A stretch of DNA of 31,116 nucleotides, from NCBI GenBank assembly GCA_002390225.1, contig DGOW01000101.1:66106-97221 (forward strand), read 5' to 3'. This document shows, one piece after another, positions 7,193-15,500 of this stretch (its first letter is position 1; every line of letters starts with the position of its first letter). The DNA is from Gemmatimonadales bacterium UBA4456. Its GTDB lineage: Bacteria > Gemmatimonadota > Gemmatimonadetes > Longimicrobiales > Gaopeijiaceae. The notes under the pieces were generated by a model. The model did no database searches, was not told the DNA's origin, and worked only from the letters and a program-made list of their open reading frames with translations. Position numbers and translations under genes: made by a program.

Positions 7193-8877
7193 CCGTCGGT
7201 CACGCAGCCCAGGGACGCCGAGGACACGGATCGGATATAGCGGAGTAGGACACCCCGTTCGGCGGCCAGCGGCGGCTCTACCCAAGCCATGCGACGACGC
7301 TCAGCCTCCTCCGAGTCGACTCCCCAGCTGATCTGATTCGACTCGGCGTCGATCGTGATCTGGTCGCCATCTTCAATCAGAGCGATCGGTCCGCCGTTCT
7401 GCGCCTCCGGGGTGACGTGTCCGATCACGAAGCCATGGCTGCCCCCGGAAAATCTGCCGTCGGTTACCAGAGCGATCTCCGAGCCGAGACCGGCACCCAT
7501 GATCGCAGAGGTAATCGTGAGCATCTCAGGCATGCCCGGTCCGCCTCTGGGTCCCTCGTATCGAATCACGATGACATCGCCACCGCGGACCTCGTTTCGC
7601 TCGAGCGCACCCAGGGCGGCCTCCTCCTGGTCGAACACGCGAGCAGGGCCGGAAAAGGTCAATCCCTCTTTGCCGGTGATCTTCGCTACCGCGCCGTTGG
7701 GAGCGAGCGAGCCCCTGAGGATCCTCAGATGTCCGGTAAGCTTGATCGGATCGCTGATCGGCCGCACGACGTCCTGCTCCGCCCCCAGCGGCTCCACGTC
7801 GGCGAGGTTCTCGGCGACCGTTCTGCCCGTGACGGTGAGGCATGATCCGTCGATCAAGGCGTCGTCGAGCAGCATCCGCATGACCGACGGCACGCCCCCG
7901 ACCCGGTCGAGGTCCTCCATGACATAGCGGCCGCTCGGCTTCAGATCAGCGAGATACGGCGTGCGGTCACTGACCGCCTGGAAGTCATCGAGCGTGAGCG
8001 GCACATCTGCTGCGTGTGCGATCGCCAACAGATGAAGAACCGCGTTCGTGGAGCCGCCGAGGACCGTGACGAGCACCATGGCGTTCTCGAACGCAGCGCG
8101 CGTCATGACGTCTCGCGGAGTAATACGCTTCTCCAGCAGGTGCCGGAGCGCCGCCCCTGCGCGGTGGCACTCGTCGCTCTTCCGCTTCGTCGCTGCAGGG
8201 GTCGACGAACTGTAGGGGAGCGTCATCCCGAGTGCCTCGGCTGCGCTCGCCATCGTGTTGGCCGTGTACATCCCGCCGCAGGCTCCTGGCCCGGGGCATG
8301 CGTGCTGGATGACAGCGTCGAAACGCTCCTCATCGATGGATCCGGCGATGAACTGACCGTACGCCTCGAATGCGCTGACGATGTCGAGCGGCTCACCGTC
8401 CAGGTGGCCCGGTGCAATCGTGCCTCCGTACACCATGAGTCCGGGGCGATTCAAGCGCGCCATCGCCATGAGCGAACCAGGCATGTTTTTGTCGCAGCCG
8501 GGAATCGTGATGACTCCATCGTACCACTGTGCGCTCACGACCGTCTCGATCGAATCGGCGATCAGGTCCCGCGACGGCAGAGAGAAGCTCATACCGTCCG
8601 TGCCCATCGAAATCCCGTCACTCACCCCGATGGTGTTGAAGCGCATCGGGACGATCCCGGCTTCCCGAACACCCTCCGCGGTCTCTGCTGCCAGGTCTAG
8701 CAGGTGCATGTTGCACGGATTGCCCTCCCACCACATCGAGGCAATCCCCACCTGAGGCTTCTCAAGGTCTTCCGCAGAGAGGCCCGTCGCGTGCAGCATG
8801 GCTCGGGCGCTCGCCTGAGCGGGCTCCTGAGTGATGCGTGCGCTGTGGCGGTTGAGCGTTGGGAGCTTCTTCGTCAC
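7189..8877 (-). CDS. ilvD: Dihydroxy-acid dehydratase
   Basis: A 562-residue dihydroxy-acid dehydratase, which dehydrates 2,3-dihydroxy-isovalerate and -methylvalerate to the 2-ketoacids of valine, leucine, isoleucine and pantothenate synthesis. The GTG at 8877 is chosen because it overlaps the upstream stop as GTGA and gives a standard start (M-TKKLPTLNRHSARITQ). Three cluster cysteines are visible: C55 in GNPCNMHL, C128 in PGCDKNMPG and C200 in GPGACGGMYTANT. GTDGMSFSLPSRDLIADS and TDGRFSGGSHGFVIGHV are further family signatures. The length near 560 and this Cys set fit the shorter class that includes the [2Fe-2S] enzymes, rather than the roughly 616-residue E. coli type; the cluster type is inferred. 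It is the central gene of a three-gene coupled operon. Cytoplasmic. Confidence 0.97.
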   Translation of the reverse strand: MTKKLPTLNRHSARITQEPAQASARAMLHATGLSAEDLEKPQVGIASMWWEGNPCNMHLLDLAAETAEGVREAGIVPMRFNTIGVSDGISMGTDGMSFSLPSRDLIADSIETVVSAQWYDGVITIPGCDKNMPGSLMAMARLNRPGLMVYGGTIAPGHLDGEPLDIVSAFEAYGQFIAGSIDEERFDAVIQHACPGPGACGGMYTANTMASAAEALGMTLPYSSSTPAATKRKSDECHRAGAALRHLLEKRITPRDVMTRAAFENAMVLVTVLGGSTNAVLHLLAIAHAADVPLTLDDFQAVSDRTPYLADLKPSGRYVMEDLDRVGGVPSVMRMLLDDALIDGSCLTVTGRTVAENLADVEPLGAEQDVVRPISDPIKLTGHLRILRGSLAPNGAVAKITGKEGLTFSGPARVFDQEEAALGALERNEVRGGDVIVIRYEGPRGGPGMPEMLTITSAIMGAGLGSEIALVTDGRFSGGSHGFVIGHVTPEAQNGGPIALIEDGDQITIDAESNQISWGVDSEEAERRRMAWVEPPLAAERGVLLRYIRSVSSASLGCVTDG

Positions 8878-9479
8878 GACGCCGGTGGGTGCGCTTCGAT
8901 GACCTCGAGCGTTGTGCCCTGCTGGCAGGTGCTCATCTCCACCATCCGCGCTGTCACGACGATCGGGTCCCCCGCAGACAGGCCCTCGGTGTTCCCGACC
9001 AGTGTATATAGAAATTCGTCGCCGTCTCGCATCGCGAGGCATTCGACACCCTCGTCGGTGATCCGCCCCGTTCGATCCAGCGTTCCGTCGGGGCGCGTCA
9101 CATGGAAAGGATCCGACAGCCCGATCGGTGCGAAGATCGCGTCGAACGCGACAATCATCAGCGCACGGTCGTAGGGCGCGGTTTCAGGAATACTGATCGT
9201 ACCCGAGACCTCACCCCACATGCCCTGCTTTCCTTCCGCGAGGGCCTCGAAGCCAGTCCGGGTCGCGCCCACGCCGACATGGACCCTCGCCTGCAGGGGC
9301 AGATTCTCCGTGTATACGGTCACGACCGTTCCACGGGACCCATGCAGCGGTTCGATCTCCTGAATCATGCGAAGTGAGTCGGGTGCGACGCGGCGCTGCG
9401 CCTCGGCCGGCGGGGCCAGGGCGAGCATACTCAACGACAAGAGGGCCGCGTACGAGAGCGGCCGGGCAATCTGAATCAT
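8874..9479 (-). CDS. Secreted protein with IPT/TIG-like segment, unknown function
   Basis: A 201-residue exported protein that I cannot place in a named family. The ATG at 9479 is chosen because GGAGGT lies seven bases upstream and because it gives a typical signal peptide (MIQIARPLSY, then LLSLSMLALA, cleavage near AEA before QRR). After a short helix, IEPLHGSRGTVVTVYTENLP resembles the P..G..GT.V.V.G.NL start of IPT/TIG immunoglobulin-like domains, which makes a single beta-sandwich of about 90 residues plausible. The C-terminal 70 residues contain two cysteines (in GVECLAM and MSTCQQG) that could form a disulfide after export. It is the first gene of the operon with ilvD and the PanE-like gene, linked by a GTGA overlap, which is odd for a secreted protein. 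Confidence 0.75.
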   Translation of the reverse strand: MIQIARPLSYAALLSLSMLALAPPAEAQRRVAPDSLRMIQEIEPLHGSRGTVVTVYTENLPLQARVHVGVGATRTGFEALAEGKQGMWGEVSGTISIPETAPYDRALMIVAFDAIFAPIGLSDPFHVTRPDGTLDRTGRITDEGVECLAMRDGDEFLYTLVGNTEGLSAGDPIVVTARMVEMSTCQQGTTLEVIEAHPPAS

Positions 9480-9486
9480 CGGGCGT

Positions 9487-9492
9487 ACCTCC
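9487..9492 (-). promoter_or_regulatory. Ribosome binding site fixing the start at 9479
   Basis: GGAGGT on the minus strand, seven bases before the ATG at 9479. It overlaps another in-frame ATG (9494), which makes that earlier ATG unlikely as the start. Confidence 0.75.
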
Positions 9493-9638
9493 ATCAAGCG
9501 AAGCTCGGGGTTGGAGAGCCCTCCCGCCAGATGGCCGAGCACGGACCTGCCCTGATTCCGGGCACCGAACGGTGACGACGTGCACCCGTGCGCACGTCAG
9601 GACGTTTGGCAGTCGTGCTCGTCGAGCAGTCGAGTCGG

Positions 9639-9664
9639 CTGTACAATAATGTCCGATCGTACAG
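9639..9664. promoter_or_regulatory. Inverted repeat overlapping a -10-like box upstream of aminotransferase
   Basis: CTGTAC (9639-9644) and GTACAG (9659-9664) form a perfect 6-base inverted repeat with a 14-base spacer. TACAAT (9642-9647), a five-of-six match to the -10 consensus, overlaps the left arm. The arrangement is what an operator covering a promoter would look like. No matching -35 box was found, and the gap is shared with the divergent operon starting at 9479. Confidence 0.3.
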
Positions 9665-9736
9665 AGCCTGGAGCGGCTTTACCCCGTTCCAGAGGTGATC
9701 GCCCGTGCACCTCATACGCCACCCAACCGCATCCCC

Positions 9737-10993
9737 ATGGCCGCTCCAGCCGTTGCCCGCCGCCTTCGTGAAGGTCAACTCAAGAAGTCGCCGATCCGCG
9801 AGATCATGAAGCTGGCCGACCGCCGCAACATCGTCGCTATGGGTCTCGATCCGGACGACGTAATCTCCTTCGCAGGCGGCTGGGTGAATCACGAGGCACC
9901 CGAAGCGCTTCGACGAGAATACGCGGTCGTCGCCGATGACCCGACTCTCTTCCACGAGCTGGGCGCCTACTCCCCGACGCGCGGCCTTCCGCGACTCAGA
10001 GACGCCCTGCTTGCCGTCGACGCAGCGCTCTACAGCACCCCGGGACTTGCCGACGAACACCTGCTCGTTGGTGGCAGCTCCACCCAGCTCACACACACGC
10101 TCTTTACGGCGCTACTCGACCCAGGCGATCGAGTCGTCCTCTTCGATCCGTCCTACGCCAACTACGGCCCGCAGCTGAACCTAGGGCCCGAGGGGACGGA
10201 GATATTGTGGCTTCCCGTGTTCGACGCCGATACCTGGGCGTTCATGCCCGACGCGGCCGCCGTCGTGGAGGCCTTCGAAGCGCTTGTCGCCACGCATCAA
10301 CCCCGGCTCATGCTCTTCTCCTCGCCGGACAATCCGACCAGTCAGCTCATCCGGGATGACGTCTTCGACGATCTGCTCGCGATCGCGGAGCGAGCCGGAT
10401 GCTTCGTCGTCGTCGACTTCGCGTATCGGGCGCAGTGCTTTGCAGATACGCTCCCGAAGCACTTCTCAGCGAGCCCCGCGACGCACCCCAACCTGATCCG
10501 GCTTCATTCCAACTCTAAGTGGTGTCGCGGGCTCGGCCGTCGGTTGGGCTGGGTGGAGGCAGCGCCCCACGTGATCGACGCTCTCGAGGTCGTTCAGCAG
10601 AGTACGGCACTCTGTCCGGACAGCGTTCATCAGCACGCGCTTGCTGCGTATCTCGAGCGGGCCCTGCCCGACGGGTCACTCGAGGCGTACATGGACGAGA
10701 CGAACAGGCTCTATGAACGGGCCGGCCGTCACACTGTCGACTGTATCGACCGCTATCTCGGGATGCCGCGACTCGAACCGGAGGGGGGCCTCTACACAGT
10801 TATGGACGTGGGGTATGACGGGGACGACTTCGTTCGTGACGTCCTGTCAAAGACCGGCGTGATCTTCGTGCCAGGCAGTGGCTTTGGCACGTCACTCATG
10901 AACGGAGTCCGCATCTCGTACGGACCCCTCGTGAACGACCTCGATCGAATCGAGGAAGGATTTCGGCGCGTGGGAGAGGTGATACCGCGCTAG
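9737..10993 (+). CDS. PLP-dependent aminotransferase, class I/II fold
   Basis: A 418-residue fold-type I PLP enzyme. Expected features are in order: substrate-entry segment DVISFAGGWVNHEAP (about 41-55), the cofactor phosphate region VGGSSTQLTH (111-120) following the Y-G/S substrate loop GAYSPTRGLPRLR, SSPDNPTS with N199, the PLP ring Asp D227 and Tyr Y230 in VVVDFAYRAQ, and the Schiff-base lysine K261 in HSNSKWCRGLGRRLGW. A C-terminal GVRISYG supplies the carboxylate-binding Arg. Overall this resembles the group that includes 2-aminoadipate/valine-pyruvate-type aminotransferases; the amino-acid substrate cannot be fixed. The ATG at 9737 is the assumed start; an in-frame GTG at 9695 is the alternative. 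Its stop shares a CTAG with the stop of the converging gene. It faces away from ilvD, so a branched-chain role is possible but unproven. Confidence 0.88.
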   Translation: MAAPAVARRLREGQLKKSPIREIMKLADRRNIVAMGLDPDDVISFAGGWVNHEAPEALRREYAVVADDPTLFHELGAYSPTRGLPRLRDALLAVDAALYSTPGLADEHLLVGGSSTQLTHTLFTALLDPGDRVVLFDPSYANYGPQLNLGPEGTEILWLPVFDADTWAFMPDAAAVVEAFEALVATHQPRLMLFSSPDNPTSQLIRDDVFDDLLAIAERAGCFVVVDFAYRAQCFADTLPKHFSASPATHPNLIRLHSNSKWCRGLGRRLGWVEAAPHVIDALEVVQQSTALCPDSVHQHALAAYLERALPDGSLEAYMDETNRLYERAGRHTVDCIDRYLGMPRLEPEGGLYTVMDVGYDGDDFVRDVLSKTGVIFVPGSGFGTSLMNGVRISYGPLVNDLDRIEEGFRRVGEVIPR

Positions 10994-11463
10994 TTCGCCG
11001 TCCGGTCGAACATCCACCCCATGACCCACCAACGGTCTCCCGCCCAGAACAGAGTGATGCTGTTCGTACCCGTGTCGAACGGCTCACCTCTGGGTGTCCT
11101 CGCGGACGCGTAGGTGCTCCAGGCATGCACCATGTTGCCCGACCGGGACACTACGCGATCCGTCTCCCATTCGTAGAAGGGCTGAGCCCTGGGTCCGCCG
11201 TCCCCATGGTAATCGTCAAGGGACATGACGTTCACGGTTGGACGCCCTCCTTCGTCCGTATCCGCGATCGCTACCCATGCGTCCGGGTGATGCAGTGATC
11301 GATCGCGATCTACATCAGGCGCCTCACCGGTCGGCCCAGAAATAAGGTCGTAGTACGCGTCGATGATTGCATCGATGGAGGATACGTCCTCCGGGTGCGC
11401 ATCCTGGGCGACGACGGGAGTCACTCCGAAAGCCATCACGCCAAACAGTATCGCGATCCTCAC
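10990..11463 (-). CDS. Exported NTF2/SnoaL-like protein
   Basis: A 157-residue secreted protein. The GTG at 11463 overlaps the stop of the large BNR gene as GTGA and has AAGGAGG eight bases upstream, so the start is well supported. VRIAILFGVMAFGVTPVVAQ is a signal peptide. The mature part begins with a helix (SSIDAIIDAYYDLIS), contains LHHPDAWVAIAD and SLDDYHGDGG, and ends with SITLFWAGDRWWVMGWMFDR. This helix-then-curved-sheet pattern with a conserved Trp-rich final strand is typical of NTF2-like/SnoaL-like folds, where nuclear-transport-factor-type pockets bind small ligands. No catalytic assignment is possible. It is co-translated with the BNR propeller and may work with it in the periplasm or at the surface. 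Confidence 0.8.
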   Translation of the reverse strand: MRIAILFGVMAFGVTPVVAQDAHPEDVSSIDAIIDAYYDLISGPTGEAPDVDRDRSLHHPDAWVAIADTDEGGRPTVNVMSLDDYHGDGGPRAQPFYEWETDRVVSRSGNMVHAWSTYASARTPRGEPFDTGTNSITLFWAGDRWWVMGWMFDRTAN

Positions 11464-14400
11464 GATACAGGCCTCCTTGGCCGTGGCGGCGCAATGATGA
11501 TCGAGAACCCGGCCTCCTGCACGAGACGGTTGAAGGCATCGAGTCGCGGACCCATGAGCTCTTCGTTCGTCCTCTGATGCACCGTCCACCGAGCGCGCAG
11601 GTCAGTGAGCACATCGCGTGAGCCCATACTCACGCCCGTTTCCGCGCCGTCGGCATTCCCGTGCAGGAACACGTACTGGAACTTGAGCCGGGTAGGGAAG
11701 TTGATGACGGTCTGACCGTCGACGGTCTGCCTTTGATACAGCGAGTCCGCCACCGTCTCGAGGTCGCCCGTTAACAGTTCCCCCTCGTCAACTACCTCAC
11801 CCGCATTAGGGTCTTCCGCCACCCGTTCGAGCAGCGTCTCGATCTGCGCCTTCACATCGTTGTTACGGCTCACGGCCCGGTGGATCGCAGTCAATTCCGA
11901 TGCCACCTCGGCCACGAAGGCGTCCTGTACGATGTAGTCCTCGAGCGTTGTATCCACACGCGGGTCCATACGGACCTCGAGCAGGCGCTCCATCGTCCAA
12001 TCGCCGATGCTGAGCTCGACGGTATAGTCACCGGGCACGACGCGTCGCCCCTGGAGCGACCCGAACACGTATGCGCCCGGGATGTTTGGGATGTTCTCGT
12101 GACGCAGGTTCCAAACGATTCGGTTATGGCCCAGCTCGAGCTGAAGTGGCTGCGCGCCGGGGCTGACGTCCCCGTCCGGCTGCGTCGAAAGCGTGCGAAC
12201 TACATCACCCGCCGGCGTCCTGATCGTGATCGTGACGGCCTGGTCTTCAGACACCTCGCCAAGCAGGACGTCCATCACCGCGCCACTCGGTCCGTTCTGC
12301 CCTTCCCCACCCCCACCGAACCCGCCGCCCCCTGCGAGCCGGTAGGCCCCGCGCGGCTCGTAGAGGTAGTGGGCACCGCCTTCGAAGTCCTGCTGACTCA
12401 TCGCCTGCTGCAGCGGCGACAAGTCATCCAGAATCCAGAAACTGCGACCCGACGTGGCCACCACCAGATCGTTGTCGCGAGCCTGCACGATCAGGTCGTT
12501 GATCGGCGTATCTGGGAGATTCAATTGCAGCGACTGCCACAGCCCACCGGCGTTGAACGAGACGTACATGCCCATTTCAGTTCCGGCGTAGAGCAGGCCG
12601 GGCGTCTTGGGATCCTCTCTGACCACATGCACCCACGCCTCAGCCTCGAAGCCCTCGGAGATCTCCTCCCAGCTCTCGCCGTAGTCGTAGGTGACGTACG
12701 CCATTGGCGTGAAGTCGTTGAACTTGTAGCGGTTGATCGCTGCATACGCGGTCGCTGGATCATGCGGGGACACGGCGATTTCGTTGACCATGACCTCGCC
12801 CCAGTCAGCGGGCGTGACGTTCTGCCACGAGGAGCCGCCATCTCGTGTGAGGTGCACGAGGCCATCGTCGCTGCCGGTCCAGATCACGCCCTCCTCATGC
12901 GGTGACTCCGTAAGCGCGTAGAGCGTCCCGTAGATCTCCCCACCTGCTCCCTCGTTGGTGATCGGGCCACCGCCGTAGCCCTGCTTGTCGTCCTCGTCTC
13001 GGGTCAGGTCGGGACTGATCTCGTCCCACGTCATCCCACGATCACGCGAACGAACGACATGGTTCGATGCGTGATAGATGACGTTGGGTGCGTGTTGCGA
13101 GACCAGAATCGGCGCGGACCAGTTGTACCGGTACTTCATCTCTCGTCCCTGCAGGGCAGCCGGCATGACCGGATATGCGGCCACATCGCGCTGCGAATTG
13201 GTCTGATGATCCCACTCGCCGATGATGCCCATGTAGCAACCGGCATAGACGAAGCGGGGGTCGTCGCGATCGAAGGCCGGCCGAGCGCTCTCGCACCCGG
13301 CGATCGAGTACCAGTCCTTCCACGTCACCCCGCCCTGTCCTCGACTGGCGATCGCGATCGCACTGTTGTCCTGCTGACCGCCGTAGATGTAGTACGGGAA
13401 ACGGTTGTCGACATTGACCCTGTAGAACTGCGCCGTCGGCTGATTCGATATGCTCGACCACGACCCACCGGCGTTGAACGACACGTGAGCGCCACCGTCG
13501 TTCGCGTTGATCATGACCGCGTTGTCGTCGGGGTTGATCCAGAGGTCGTGCGTATCACCGTGCAGAACGCGCACGTTCGTGAACGTCCGCCCCCCGTCGA
13601 TGGACTTCATCATCGGTGCGTTAAGGACGTAGACGGTCTCTTCATCAAGAGGGTCTGCGTAGACCTCGATGTAATACCAGGCACGCGCGCGGATCGTCCA
13701 GTCGTCGCTCATGAGCTGCCACGAGGCCCCCGCGTCGTCCGAACGGAACAGCCCACCGCCGGGATCAGCCTCCACCATGGCGAAGAGTCGATCCGGGTCT
13801 GCACGTGAGACGTCGACCGACGTCTTACCCATCAGCTCGGGCAACCCCGTGTTGATCTCGGTCCAGCTGTCGCCGCCGTCCGTGGACTTCCAGAACCCGC
13901 TCCCGGGCCCGCCACTGACAACCTGCCACGGGAGACGACGGTGTTCCCAGAAAGAGGCATAGAGAATGCGTGGGTTTGTCATGTCCATCGCGAGATCAGA
14001 AGCGCCGGAGTCTTCGCCGACGGTGAGGATGAGCTCCCAGCTCTCGCCACCGTCCTCCGAGCGATAGATGCCGCGCTCGGGGTTCGCCCCGTACGGCGCA
14101 CCCTGCGCCGCGACGTAGACCAGATCCGGATCATTAGGGTGCACCCGGATCCGTGAGATCGAACGCGTTCGATCCAGCCCCAGATGAGTCCAGGTCCGCC
14201 CCGCATCGGTCGACCGGTACACGCCGTCCCCGTGAGACGTCATGACGCCACGAATCGCGTGCTCCCCCATGCCAACATACACGACATTCGGATCGGACTC
14301 GGCGACCGCGATCGCGCCCACTGACGAGGTCCTGAGCTGGCCTTCGGTCACGTTCCGCCACGTCGTCCCCGCGTCGGTGGTCTTCCAGACACCGCCGCCG

Positions 14401-14645
14401 ACTGTGCCCATGTAGTACGTCAGTGGGTCCCCGACCACACCGGTGGATGCCACGGATCGGCCACCCCGGAACGGTCCGATTCCGCGCCACTGCATGGATT
14501 CGAAGGCGATCGGGTCCACGGGTAGATCCTGAGCTCGCACCTCCACCGTGGGGCACAGTGTGAACAGAAGTGCGAGAACGATCACCACCGAGTAAGCCTC
14601 GGAAACCGAACGAGGACCGGGTCTGCGGCTGGACGAGTACTGCAT
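11460..14645 (-). CDS. Giant VPS10/sortilin-like BNR-repeat propeller protein (copy 1)
   Basis: A 1061-residue exported protein of the VPS10/sortilin-like BNR propeller type, often mislabelled glycosyl hydrolase. A signal peptide occupies about residues 15-39 (VVIVLALLFTLCP, cleavage near RAQ). About eleven Asp-box motifs (S/TxDxGxxW) are visible, for example KTTDAGTTW, RSTDAGRTW, RSEDGGESW, KSTDGGDSW, RSDDAGASW, RSRDRGMTW, TRDGGSSW and TYDYGESW, with two SFNAGGxW variants. These define one or two large beta-propellers spanning about residues 45-720. A Gly-rich linker (GGGGFGGGGEGQ) leads to a beta-sandwich (about 800-900, with VVRTLSTQPDGDVSPG) and a C-terminal helical region. ATG at 14645 has GGAG nine bases upstream. 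It probably binds peptides or polymers at the cell surface; no catalytic residues can be named. Same architecture as the protein at 25383-28502. Confidence 0.92.
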   Translation of the reverse strand: MQYSSSRRPGPRSVSEAYSVVIVLALLFTLCPTVEVRAQDLPVDPIAFESMQWRGIGPFRGGRSVASTGVVGDPLTYYMGTVGGGVWKTTDAGTTWRNVTEGQLRTSSVGAIAVAESDPNVVYVGMGEHAIRGVMTSHGDGVYRSTDAGRTWTHLGLDRTRSISRIRVHPNDPDLVYVAAQGAPYGANPERGIYRSEDGGESWELILTVGEDSGASDLAMDMTNPRILYASFWEHRRLPWQVVSGGPGSGFWKSTDGGDSWTEINTGLPELMGKTSVDVSRADPDRLFAMVEADPGGGLFRSDDAGASWQLMSDDWTIRARAWYYIEVYADPLDEETVYVLNAPMMKSIDGGRTFTNVRVLHGDTHDLWINPDDNAVMINANDGGAHVSFNAGGSWSSISNQPTAQFYRVNVDNRFPYYIYGGQQDNSAIAIASRGQGGVTWKDWYSIAGCESARPAFDRDDPRFVYAGCYMGIIGEWDHQTNSQRDVAAYPVMPAALQGREMKYRYNWSAPILVSQHAPNVIYHASNHVVRSRDRGMTWDEISPDLTRDEDDKQGYGGGPITNEGAGGEIYGTLYALTESPHEEGVIWTGSDDGLVHLTRDGGSSWQNVTPADWGEVMVNEIAVSPHDPATAYAAINRYKFNDFTPMAYVTYDYGESWEEISEGFEAEAWVHVVREDPKTPGLLYAGTEMGMYVSFNAGGLWQSLQLNLPDTPINDLIVQARDNDLVVATSGRSFWILDDLSPLQQAMSQQDFEGGAHYLYEPRGAYRLAGGGGFGGGGEGQNGPSGAVMDVLLGEVSEDQAVTITIRTPAGDVVRTLSTQPDGDVSPGAQPLQLELGHNRIVWNLRHENIPNIPGAYVFGSLQGRRVVPGDYTVELSIGDWTMERLLEVRMDPRVDTTLEDYIVQDAFVAEVASELTAIHRAVSRNNDVKAQIETLLERVAEDPNAGEVVDEGELLTGDLETVADSLYQRQTVDGQTVINFPTRLKFQYVFLHGNADGAETGVSMGSRDVLTDLRARWTVHQRTNEELMGPRLDAFNRLVQEAGFSIIIAPPRPRRPVS
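11472..11478 (-). promoter_or_regulatory. Ribosome binding site for the NTF2-like gene
   Basis: AAGGAGG on the minus strand inside the last codons of the BNR gene, eight bases before the GTG at 11463. A near-perfect Shine-Dalgarno here supports both the GTG start and translational coupling. Confidence 0.75.
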
Positions 14646-14778
14646 CTGGTCGTCTCCATTGAGGTTGCGGCTCAGAACTTCCCCGGCCCGGTCATCGTCA
14701 GCAAGACATGAAGTGGTGGGAAACCCTCGGAGCGTCGCGGGTAGGTAAGTTCACACTCTCTGATCCTGTCCGCTCGTG

Positions 14779-15261
14779 ATGCGACTCCAGCTTCTCTCAG
14801 CCATTCCGCTGGCGGCGATTCTTCTCGCCGCGCCATCGGCAGACGCCCAGTCCGTCGAGGACGTCGGCCGCCTGTCCGGGGTTACAACCGTGGATGTGCG
14901 CGTCTCTGCCACGTGGGACGAAGCCATCACGATGGACGCGGGAGGTGCGACCGGCGATCAGTTCCGGCAAGCGCTGCTCATGACCTTCAAGGAGACGATC
15001 TCCGAGACGGACGCAGCGCCCAGCGTACTCGAGGGAGCGCCCAACACCGTGACGTGCAACGTGGATACGTTCTACGAGCCGGGGCAGATCATCTACGGTC
15101 TCCGGACACAGCTGGAGCAACCCGGTGACGACGGCGCTCCCGTGGTTAGCTGGATCCGCTCATGGGTCGGATCGTTCAGCATGCAACAGATGCATGTCAT
15201 GTTCACGCTGGGCACCCGGTGCGCTGAGCAGTTCCTGGACGACTGGGCGAGCGCGAACTGA
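14779..15261 (+). CDS. Small periplasmic protein, unknown function
   Basis: A 160-residue exported protein that I do not recognise. MRLQLLSAIPLAAILLAAPS followed by ADAQ is a clear signal peptide. A GTG directly before the ATG (14776) is an equivalent start. The mature protein reads as alternating beta strands and one long amphipathic helix: TVDVRVSATWDEAI, then QFRQALLMTFKETISE, TVTCNVDTFYEPG, YGLRTQLEQP, VSWIRSWVGSFSMQ and CAEQFLDDWASA. This beta-helix-beta order and length are like small sensor or lipid-binding periplasmic folds, but no family can be named. Two cysteines (in TVTCNVD and GTRCAEQF) may form a disulfide. No close + strand partner: the next gene begins 239 bases later after a stable hairpin. 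Confidence 0.7.
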   Translation: MRLQLLSAIPLAAILLAAPSADAQSVEDVGRLSGVTTVDVRVSATWDEAITMDAGGATGDQFRQALLMTFKETISETDAAPSVLEGAPNTVTCNVDTFYEPGQIIYGLRTQLEQPGDDGAPVVSWIRSWVGSFSMQQMHVMFTLGTRCAEQFLDDWASAN

Positions 15262-15308
15262 CCTGAGTCAAGCGCACGGAATTCTCAACGGCCTCCGGCA
15301 CTCCGCTC

Positions 15309-15336
15309 AGTCGCGGTCGACTGGAGCACCGCGACT
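15309..15336 (+). terminator. Stable hairpin 3' of the small periplasmic protein gene
   Basis: AGTCGCGGT (15309-15317) and ACCGCGACT (15328-15336) are perfect 9-base inverted arms around a 10-base loop, 47 bases after the stop at 15261. There is no T tract after it, so it may be a terminator-like or mRNA-stabilising structure rather than a classical intrinsic terminator. Confidence 0.4.
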
Positions 15337-15422
15337 CTCGCAGATCCGGGGGGGAAGACGAATCCGTCGGAGCTCCAGGCCAAGCTCCGCCCTGTTCGAC
15401 GTGGCCCGCCTTCATACCGTCT

Positions 15423-15451
15423 TTGTGACTTACGTGCCCGGCAGATATTCT
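15423..15451 (+). promoter_or_regulatory. Candidate sigma-70 promoter for the M42 peptidase
   Basis: TTGTGA (15423-15428) and TATTCT (15446-15451) are each four-of-six matches to the -35 and -10 boxes with an ideal 17-base spacer. They lie about 50 bases before the ATG at 15501, in a gap with no gene. Confidence 0.4.
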
Positions 15452-15500
15452 CACCGCGACACGGCCGATCAACGCGCCTCGTACTCTTGTTCACTGGCCC

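Noticed and set aside
11880..12905. A 341-codon + strand frame within the first BNR gene
   Set aside because: Antisense to repeated Asp-box coding sequence; no independent evidence.
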